Assembly (NCBI GenBank): GCA_964569295.1
Contig: CAZMVU010000149.1
Coordinates: 1 to 12,316 of the forward strand
Length of the DNA stretch: 12,316 nt
Origin: CAZMVU01 sp964569295
GTDB taxonomy: Bacteria > Hydrogenedentota > Hydrogenedentia > Hydrogenedentales > JAGMZX01
Direction of reading: 5' to 3'
In this document: in pieces, positions 7,310 to 12,316 of the stretch
How the letters are laid out: each line of letters begins with the position of its first letter
How positions within the stretch are numbered: position 1 is the first letter of the stretch
The notes under the pieces: generated by a model
The model's database searches: none
What the model saw: the letters and a program-made list of their open reading frames with translations, nothing else
What the model was told of the DNA's origin: nothing
Translations under genes and position numbers: made by a program

Positions 7310-7396
7310 CGCTCCTGCACGTATACCGGCAAACCGCCCCGCCCCTACACACATAAACACACATACGCAGCGCCGTCTATGCAACGTTTTGATCTC

Positions 7397-7425
7397 TTTC
7401 AATTTCTTGAGAAACGGCGTATAAT
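7397..7425 (+). promoter_or_regulatory. promoter of the TPR protein gene
   Basis: A perfect TATAAT (7420-7425) sits in a locally AT-rich stretch, 17 bp after a weak -35-like TTTCAA (7397-7402). The start would be near 7432, about 40 nt before the ATG at 7473. Two copies of ACACACATA (7347-7355 and 7357-7365), 10 bp apart, lie some 40 bp upstream of the -35. Confidence 0.5.
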
Positions 7426-7472
7426 CGTTACATGGGTATAAGGCATTGTGAACGGATGTGAGGTAGAGTACC

Positions 7473-7961
7473 ATGGCTAAGTCCACCTCAGAGCGGCTGC
7501 GTCATTATCGCCATGCAGTCGCGCGGCATGTGCGCGCCGCCATCCGCCGCGAAGAACCGTTGAAACAGGCGGCCAACGGGGTTGTCGTGGATACACGCAA
7601 GCTCGTAAACAAGTTGCGCGGCAAGCACGAAATCGACAGCCGGCATAAGGCGAAAGCGTATGTAAGCGAGGGCGCTCAGGCCTACAAGAAGCAGAACTTC
7701 GCCCGTGCGGAGGCCAGTTTCCGTAAGGCCGTGGAACTTGATGCGCACTATGCGCTCGCATGGCTGTACCTGGGCAATACCCTCTATAAGCGCAACTGCA
7801 CCACCCAGGCTGTCGAGGCATGGCACAAGGCCACCGCGGCCGAGCCGCATTCCGAAGCGGCCGAGACCGCCGCCAAACGGTTGACCAAGCTCGGTTGCGC
7901 CGGCGACCTGGGTGAAGACATTATCGCAGCACTCCACGAACACAGCGGCGCGCCTATGTAG
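7473..7961 (+). CDS. small tetratricopeptide-repeat (TPR) protein
   Basis: A 162-residue soluble protein with no signal peptide or membrane segment. The N-terminal 60 residues are strongly basic (many Arg, Lys, His). Then come two TPR units, about 61-94 (AYKKQNFARAEASFRKAVELD) split here as AYKKQNFARAE and ASFRKAVELD, and about 95-128 (ALAWLYLGNTLYKRN, then AVEAWHKATAAEP). A short helical tail follows. TPR units mediate protein-protein contacts, and the partner is unknown. GAGG (7460-7463) lies 9 nt before the ATG. It is transcribed divergently from the antiporter gene and converges on the oxidoreductase gene. The basic N-terminus might bind nucleic acid or an acidic partner, which is only a guess. 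Confidence 0.85.
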   Translation: MAKSTSERLRHYRHAVARHVRAAIRREEPLKQAANGVVVDTRKLVNKLRGKHEIDSRHKAKAYVSEGAQAYKKQNFARAEASFRKAVELDAHYALAWLYLGNTLYKRNCTTQAVEAWHKATAAEPHSEAAETAAKRLTKLGCAGDLGEDIIAALHEHSGAPM

Positions 7962-8054
7962 CGGCGGAAGGTATGACGTAGAGCAAGGCGTGGTGCGGCA
8001 GCCCTCAAGCCCGAAAGCCCGAAAGCCAGCCGCCTTCCTTGGGTGCGGTGGCGC

Positions 8055-8104
8055 GGTCAGGAGACCGGCCACAACTTGGGGTCAGGAGACCGGCCACGAC
8101 TTGG
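8055..8104. repeat. 25-bp unit in perfect tandem, two copies
   Basis: The unit begins GGTCAGGAGACCGGCC and ends in CTTGG. Copy one is 8055-8079 and copy two 8080-8104, differing at a single base (ACAA versus ACGA). Each unit contains a mini-hairpin GGTC-AGGA-GACC with a 4-nt loop. It lies in the 172-bp gap between the converging TPR and oxidoreductase genes. Placement and structure suit a dispersed intergenic repeat, but whether it recurs in the genome cannot be seen here. Confidence 0.7.
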
Positions 8105-8133
8105 TGAGGCACACATCGTGCGCCGGGGGCGGC

Positions 8134-9462
8134 TCAGCCGGACTTTTCGGTCATAGCGCCGTCGAGTGACCAGGGTGCACGCAGCGGGCGTTCGAGCAGG
8201 CGCGTGGCTTCGTCGTCGCCGGGGAAGGTTTCGGAGGCTGGGTCCCAGTGCAGCTTCCGTTGCACGCGCGCGGCGATTTCGGCCACCAGGCCCAATGTCG
8301 ATGCGTGGTGACCGGATTCGACGGGCGATACCGGGTCGCGCCGTGATTTGACGCTCTCGACAAAATCACGGGCGTGGTGGTTACTCACCTGGAGGCGCGC
8401 CTCATCGGACGGCACCGTGATATCCAGGAGTGAGGCCGGTTCGGCTTCGATGCCTTTCCGGTTGACATGCACCCAGCCTTCGCTGCCCCGGAAGCACACC
8501 CCCTGCCGGTAGGGATTGTCCGTGTCCGAGTAGGCGAGCCGCAGGCCGCCCGGGTATTCGAAGGTGGCCTGCCAGCCATTGATATTGTCTGTGAGTCCCT
8601 TGCTGCGGTAGTCGCCGGTGCATGCCAGTTCGAACGGTTCCGTTGCGAGGCGCGGACAGCCCCAGTTCGCGATGTCGAGGTGGTGCACCCCCCAGTTCAC
8701 GATGAACCCGGCGCAGTAGTCGCGAATGAGGTACCAGTCGGGCCATTCGAGACGGCCCGGGTTGTACGGGGCCATCGGGGCCGGGCCGACATAGAGTTCC
8801 CAGTCGAGGCCCGGCGGCACGGGTTGCGGGTCGAGCGGGCCTGTGTACTTCGGCTTGTAGCGGGGGCCGGGCGCGCCCACTTCGATGGTTCCCCCCCCCC
8901 CGAGGTAGCCGCCCCGTCCCCGCTCCCAGGCCTGCCGGAATGCGCTGCCCCAGCGCTGCTGGGTGCCGGTCTGGAAAACGATGTCGTGCCGGCGCGCTGC
9001 GTCGCGTATGGCCTGTCCCTCGTGCACGGACACACCCAGCGGCTTCTCGCAGTACAGGTCTTTGCCGGCCGCGGCCGCCATGGTCGCCATCACGCCGTGC
9101 CAGTGGTCGGGTGCCGTAATCAGCACCGCGTCGATGCCGTCCCGGCGCAGCACATCGCGAAAGTCGTTGCAGGCCACGCAGCCCTTGCGTTCGTAGTGCT
9201 CGTCGATGAGCCGCGCCGCCCGGTTGCGCCGTTCCTCCTGCACATCGCACACGGCGGTCACCATGATGTCCGGGTTCGTGGCGAAGCCCTCCATCATGAC
9301 CTGCCGCCCGCGCGATCCCGTGCCAAGCACGCCGAGGGCAATGCGTTCGTTCGCCCCGCGTGCCCGCGATGGCAGCAGAAACGGCGCCGCCAGCCCGAGT
9401 CCGGCAACACCCAGGAACCGCCTCCGGCCCATACGTTTGCCCTGCGATACTGTGTTCTTCAT
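8134..9462 (-). CDS. Tat-exported Gfo/Idh/MocA-family oxidoreductase
   Basis: A 442-residue NAD(P)-dependent oxidoreductase, likely acting on a sugar, inositol or sugar-derived substrate. The N-terminus is a twin-arginine signal (RRRFLG at 13-18, then a hydrophobic stretch and SRARGA, 32-37), so it is probably exported folded with its cofactor. The Rossmann domain starts with GVLGTGSRG (44-52); ITAPDHWH (115-122) and CEKPLG (138-143) are the family cofactor and catalytic-lysine motifs, and VNWGVHHLDIANW (255-267) carries the conserved active-site histidines. I chose ATG 9462, with GGGAG 10 nt upstream, since it gives a normal Tat n-region. An in-frame ATG at 9525 overlaps the stop of the upstream hydrolase gene (ATGA) and would add 21 residues. 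It is the second gene of an operon with that hydrolase, 59 bp apart. A run of ten G (minus strand, 8900-8891) encodes GGGG at 188-191, where relatives have a mixed sequence. Confidence 0.93.
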   Translation of the reverse strand: MKNTVSQGKRMGRRRFLGVAGLGLAAPFLLPSRARGANERIALGVLGTGSRGRQVMMEGFATNPDIMVTAVCDVQEERRNRAARLIDEHYERKGCVACNDFRDVLRRDGIDAVLITAPDHWHGVMATMAAAAGKDLYCEKPLGVSVHEGQAIRDAARRHDIVFQTGTQQRWGSAFRQAWERGRGGYLGGGGTIEVGAPGPRYKPKYTGPLDPQPVPPGLDWELYVGPAPMAPYNPGRLEWPDWYLIRDYCAGFIVNWGVHHLDIANWGCPRLATEPFELACTGDYRSKGLTDNINGWQATFEYPGGLRLAYSDTDNPYRQGVCFRGSEGWVHVNRKGIEAEPASLLDITVPSDEARLQVSNHHARDFVESVKSRRDPVSPVESGHHASTLGLVAEIAARVQRKLHWDPASETFPGDDEATRLLERPLRAPWSLDGAMTEKSG

Positions 9463-9521
9463 AAGGGTACTGCTCCCGGTGTGCAACGCGGCATCAGCCG
9501 TTCCGCGCGGTGCGAACCTGC

Positions 9522-11036
9522 TCATTCCCAGTGCGTATTGATTGCCGTGACGCTGTGCTCGACCAGCATGTCCCCGCCTTCGGGGCCCACGCGGTTTTCG
9601 GTGATACGGGAGCCATAGGCGCCCCCGGCCACGGCCCGGACCGTTGGCAGGTAGCCCCCGCGATCACCCGACAGTTGCGCAATCAGCGTCTGCTTTGCCT
9701 TGCTGCGCGCTTTAATCTGCTCACCGTATTCGAGGTAAAGCTCGAACGGGTTGGTCACGATTGCCACATCCGCCAGGCGGATTGCGTGCAGGTCCATAGC
9801 GTAGCCGGGTGTCTCATCCTGTTGTGCGAAACGGTCCACAACGCCTTTGGCGCGGCGAAGCATGGCCTGGTCCCGCGATCCCGGCTTCGGCGATCCCTCC
9901 GCAGTCAGCCGGTCCACCTCGGCGCGCGCTTCCGCCGCCTCCTGTTCGGTGGCACGCCGCACCGGCAGTGTGATCTCCTCGACCCGGTGCATAAACAGCG
10001 GCGCGGCGTCCTGTTCGGACCGTGCCTGCTCGATGGTCTCGCCGATGGCATGCATGATGCGCCGCGCCATCTCGTTCATGCCCTCTTCCTTGCGCATATC
10101 GGGTTCGCCGCGTCCCCGGCGCACGAGGTCTCGCGGCGATTGGTCGCCCGCTGCGCCGGTCATGGGGTAGACATGCACGCCCTCGCCGTAGCGCTCCGCG
10201 ACCAGCTTGCGCAGTGCGCCCCAAAAATCGGCGGATACATATAGCTGACCTTCTACCACCTGCGAGGGACACGCAACGTTGATCACGATGCCGGTCAGGC
10301 CGCCCTCAGCGTCCCACAGATACAACAGTTCGACCCCATGGTCGCAGCCGCCCTCGAGGCCGCGAAAGTCAGGCTGGTTGGAATTGCCATACATCTTTGC
10401 CGTGCCATCGGCATATACCGCAATCCGGTTGAAGCCCACCGCCGCGCGGCCGAGCGCGTGGCTGACTGCGCCGGGCTGCCGGTCTGACCACGCCCGCACG
10501 GCGGCCTCTTCGGCGCGGGCGCGGAAGAAGGGCGCGTACTCGCGCGGGCCCATGACGCCTTCGTCTGGTTCACGGTAAATGCCCGGGCGCAGGGTGGGGC
10601 CCGTGTGCGTATGTGACGTATTGATGATCAGTTTGCGGGCATCGAAATCGGGCAGACGCTGCGCCACGCTTTCCCGGATGGCCTCGACCGATTCCCGGTT
10701 AACATTCACCAGGTCGCAGGAGACCAGAATGGCCTGTTCCTTCTCCCCGTTATCGCCTGTGCGTTCGAGCGCCAGCGCCGTGGCCAGGCACGGGTCCAGC
10801 ACCTGGCGCGAAACCCGCTCGGCAAACTGCCCGGCCAATTGCACCGGCTTATCCGGTGTAATGCTCTCGACCGCCCAGCCCGCGAGGAACGCCGGGCCGC
10901 CCGCCGCCGCCTGCGCCATGGCAACGCCCGGCCATGTGGAACCCATGGTGACCGCGCCGCCCGCAAACGCCGCGCCCCAGCCCGCACGCTGCAGGAATTC
11001 CCGCCGGTTAACTCCCAGGTCCTTGTGCTGTGCCAT
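9522..11036 (-). CDS. Tat-exported neutral/alkaline ceramidase-like hydrolase
   Basis: A 504-residue protein of the neutral/alkaline non-lysosomal ceramidase family, zinc amidases that release fatty acid from ceramide; many bacterial members have untested substrates. A Tat signal is plain: NRREFLQ (10-16), a hydrophobic core (about 19-40) and a likely cleavage near AMAQA (39-43). NTSHTHTGP (139-147) matches the family zinc-histidine motif, and TGAAGDQSP (293-301) corresponds to the GDxSP motif with the catalytic serine (S300). GDRGGYLPT (457-465) is another conserved patch. It is shorter than the Pseudomonas enzyme (about 650 residues) and seems to lack the C-terminal immunoglobulin-like domain, as many environmental homologues do. 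GAGGGG lies 8 nt upstream of the ATG. First gene of an operon with the oxidoreductase, divergent from the sugar isomerase-like gene. The true substrate may be another N-acyl compound. Confidence 0.88.
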   Translation of the reverse strand: MAQHKDLGVNRREFLQRAGWGAAFAGGAVTMGSTWPGVAMAQAAAGGPAFLAGWAVESITPDKPVQLAGQFAERVSRQVLDPCLATALALERTGDNGEKEQAILVSCDLVNVNRESVEAIRESVAQRLPDFDARKLIINTSHTHTGPTLRPGIYREPDEGVMGPREYAPFFRARAEEAAVRAWSDRQPGAVSHALGRAAVGFNRIAVYADGTAKMYGNSNQPDFRGLEGGCDHGVELLYLWDAEGGLTGIVINVACPSQVVEGQLYVSADFWGALRKLVAERYGEGVHVYPMTGAAGDQSPRDLVRRGRGEPDMRKEEGMNEMARRIMHAIGETIEQARSEQDAAPLFMHRVEEITLPVRRATEQEAAEARAEVDRLTAEGSPKPGSRDQAMLRRAKGVVDRFAQQDETPGYAMDLHAIRLADVAIVTNPFELYLEYGEQIKARSKAKQTLIAQLSGDRGGYLPTVRAVAGGAYGSRITENRVGPEGGDMLVEHSVTAINTHWE

Positions 11037-11078
11037 GGTTGTGTCCCCTCATGGTCCGTGTTGCGCCCCCCCGTAGCA

Positions 11079-11094
11079 ACGGCGGCGGCGCCGT
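11079..11094 (-). other. possible leader hairpin of the hydrolase mRNA
   Basis: ACGGCG (11079-11084) and CGCCGT (11089-11094) form a 6-bp stem with a 4-nt loop. It lies in the predicted leader between the start point (about 11117) and the ATG at 11036. In such GC-rich sequence it may have no function. Confidence 0.25.
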
Positions 11095-11123
11095 GTGCGC
11101 AACGGCTGCGTTTGTGTTGCCTC

Positions 11124-11153
11124 ATTGTTGCGGCGCAATTGCACGGGTGTCAA
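11124..11153 (-). promoter_or_regulatory. promoter of the hydrolase-oxidoreductase operon
   Basis: A perfect -35 TTGACA (11153-11148) is followed after 18 bp by AACAAT (11129-11124), 4/6 to consensus. The start would be near 11117, leaving a leader of about 80 nt. The -35 context CTTGACACC is the same as at the ABC exporter promoter. Confidence 0.5.
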
Positions 11154-11187
11154 GGCGCGGCGGATGATGTTGCGGTGCCGGTTCCTG

Positions 11188-11196
11188 TGGTAGGAT
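11188..11196 (+). promoter_or_regulatory. possible extended -10 promoter of the sugar isomerase-like gene
   Basis: TGGTAGGAT (11188-11196) fits an extended -10 (TGn, then TAGGAT, 4/6). No good -35 is visible. The start would be near 11203, about 55 nt before the ATG at 11259, so this promoter and that of the hydrolase operon lie back to back. Confidence 0.35.
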
Positions 11197-11258
11197 GCCT
11201 TCCAGGTTTCTCATGGGTTGCCCGATGGCAACCGCGAAATGCAGGGAGGTTCGCCCAC

Positions 11259-12113
11259 ATGAAACAGCAGACAGTAGAACAGATCGGCGTGTGCAGTTGG
11301 TCGCTCCAGGCAACGGGCCCGGAAGACCTGGCTGCAAAGGTAAATGCCCTGGGCGTCAAGCGCGTGCAGCTCGGCCTCACCCCGCACCGCGACGATCCGG
11401 GCGCGTGGGACGGCGTCGAGACCGTGCTCGGTGCATCGGGTATTCGCATCGTGACGGGCATGTATTCGACGATTGGCGAGGACTACACCACCCCCGAGAC
11501 CATCCGGCGCACGGGCGGTATCGTGCCGGACGAGCACTGGGAGGAGAACCTCGAACTTGCCCGGGCCACGGCAGCAAAGGCGGAGGCGCTGGGCCTGCCG
11601 TACGTTATGGCCCACGCGGGATTCCTGCCCCATGATGCCAGCGACCCCGACTACGACAAACTGGCGGGGCGCGTGGCCACGTTGGCCAAACTCTTCGGCG
11701 AGGCCGGTGCGGGCCTGCTTATGGAAACCGGCCAGGAAAGCGCCGACACGCTGCTGGCATTTCTCGACGACATGAAGCGGCGCGGCGCAAACAATGTGGC
11801 GGTGAACTTCGACCCGGCCAACATGATCCTCTACGACATGGACGACCCGATCGAGGCGCTCGGCAAGCTGGCTCCCCATGTGCGGCAGGTACACGTGAAG
11901 GATGCCCGCCGCACCAGGGTCAAGGGGGAATGGGGTGAAGAGGTCGTTGTGGGCGAGGGCGAAGTCGATTGGGATGCCTTCGTGCGCACTCTTGCCGACG
12001 CCGGTTTCGACGGCAGCTACATCTTCGAGCGCGAAGCCGGCGACAACCGGGTTGATGACATCCGGCAGGGCATGGACGCTCTGGCTGCGGCCATGAAGAA
12101 CGTGGCGCGATAG
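11259..12113 (+). CDS. sugar phosphate isomerase/epimerase-like TIM-barrel protein
   Basis: A 284-residue cytoplasmic protein of the xylose-isomerase-like TIM-barrel (AP-endonuclease-2-type) family, which isomerises or epimerises keto-sugars and inositol derivatives using a divalent metal. Candidate metal ligands are E156 in LLMETG, D185 in VNFDPAN, H212 in QVHVKD and E257 in YIFEREAG, all at the expected strand ends. It has no signal peptide, unlike its divergent neighbours. I chose ATG 11259, with GGGAGG 9 nt upstream; the frame stays open for another 140 codons upstream, but that part is antisense to the hydrolase gene and shows no homology. With the oxidoreductase and hydrolase it makes a plausible sugar/inositol or acyl-amino-sugar catabolic locus, since such isomerases often sit next to Gfo/Idh/MocA enzymes. 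The exact reaction cannot be assigned. Confidence 0.9.
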   Translation: MKQQTVEQIGVCSWSLQATGPEDLAAKVNALGVKRVQLGLTPHRDDPGAWDGVETVLGASGIRIVTGMYSTIGEDYTTPETIRRTGGIVPDEHWEENLELARATAAKAEALGLPYVMAHAGFLPHDASDPDYDKLAGRVATLAKLFGEAGAGLLMETGQESADTLLAFLDDMKRRGANNVAVNFDPANMILYDMDDPIEALGKLAPHVRQVHVKDARRTRVKGEWGEEVVVGEGEVDWDAFVRTLADAGFDGSYIFEREAGDNRVDDIRQGMDALAAAMKNVAR

Positions 12114-12316
12114 TGCCTTAAGGATCGTAACGGGCGATAAACAAACGACAAAATATCGTAATTCTTTAGCCGTATGGCGCAAGGGAGCGCACGTGTTTCG
12201 CCAATCTGCCCTGTGATAGCGAATACCAGCGTACGACGGGGATAACCATGCCGTTGGCGCCACTTTGGACTGCGGTGGCTTGCCACCGCTATTGCGCGCG
12301 TGGGCTGAAGTGCGTG
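12114..12316. other. right flank, non-coding
   Basis: No gene is recognised here. The first 60 bp are AT-rich and contain ATCGTAA twice (12124-12130 and 12155-12161). There is no clear terminator for the isomerase gene. The last 50 bp hold a perfect palindrome, listed separately. Confidence 0.5.
12272..12289. repeat. REP-like perfect palindrome
   Basis: GCGGTGGC-TT-GCCACCGC is an 8-bp perfect inverted repeat with a 2-nt centre, in intergenic DNA after the isomerase gene. From memory, similar motifs recur many times between genes in genomes of the Planctomycetota/Lentisphaerota kind. It could be a repetitive extragenic palindrome or a factor-independent end structure; no U-tract follows. Confidence 0.5.

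Noticed and set aside
8055..8104. CRISPR array
   Set aside because: There are only two directly adjoining units, no spacers and no cas genes nearby.
8108..8124. Hairpin GGC-A-CAC-ATC-GTG-C-GCC as terminator of the oxidoreductase operon
   Set aside because: The stem is short with a mismatch and no U-tract follows, so it is too weak to call.
8891..8900. Frameshift or pseudogene at the G-run
   Set aside because: Family motifs before and after the run are in the same frame and the local length matches relatives, so the gene is intact as given.
10839..11258. Upstream extension of the sugar isomerase-like frame
   Set aside because: It is antisense to the hydrolase signal-peptide region, and a good ribosome site precedes ATG 11259.

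Overview
This is a GC-rich bacterial window with eight confidently recognisable protein genes plus a small TPR gene, short intergenic gaps and no RNA genes, phage or insertion-sequence genes that I can see. The mix of Tat-exported Gfo/Idh/MocA oxidoreductase, Tat-exported ceramidase-like hydrolase, xylose-isomerase-like TIM barrel and a PspF-like sigma-54 activator is typical of environmental bacteria such as the Planctomycetota/Lentisphaerota/Verrucomicrobiota group or Hydrogenedentota. That placement is an inference from gene content, not from a marker gene.

Left part (1-4542), all on the minus strand. A two-gene ABC exporter operon of the MacB/LolD type (ATPase 3817-4542, then a duplicated FtsX-type permease 1442-3823) starts from a good TTGACA promoter at 4589-4617. 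It ends at a strong GC hairpin (1411-1436). Downstream lies a stand-alone sigma-54 activator (254-1315) with no sensory domain and a GAFTDA loop. Positions 1-253 hold no recognised gene.

Middle (4798-7961). A phosphoheptose-isomerase-like SIS protein (4798-5418, plus) runs divergently from the ABC operon and converges on a CPA2 cation/proton antiporter fused to a PTS EIIA domain (5477-7225, minus). The antiporter promoter has its -10 element inside a perfect 10-bp inverted repeat, which looks like an operator. A small TPR protein (7473-7961, plus) leaves divergently from the same intergenic region with a perfect TATAAT.

Right part (7962-12316). A two-gene Tat-exported operon on the minus strand (neutral-ceramidase-like hydrolase 9522-11036, then Gfo/Idh/MocA oxidoreductase 8134-9462) diverges from a plus-strand sugar isomerase/epimerase-like gene (11259-12113). 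Together they look like a small catabolic locus: hydrolysis outside the cytoplasm, oxidation, and isomerisation inside. Two repeat elements lie in non-coding DNA here: a 25-bp unit in tandem (8055-8104) and a perfect REP-like palindrome (12272-12289).

I did not find a clearly new multi-gene system. The items most worth checking are the operator-like repeat at the antiporter-EIIA promoter, the ten-G homopolymer inside the oxidoreductase gene, the sensorless GAFTDA activator, the substituted metal ligands of the SIS protein and the two repeat elements.
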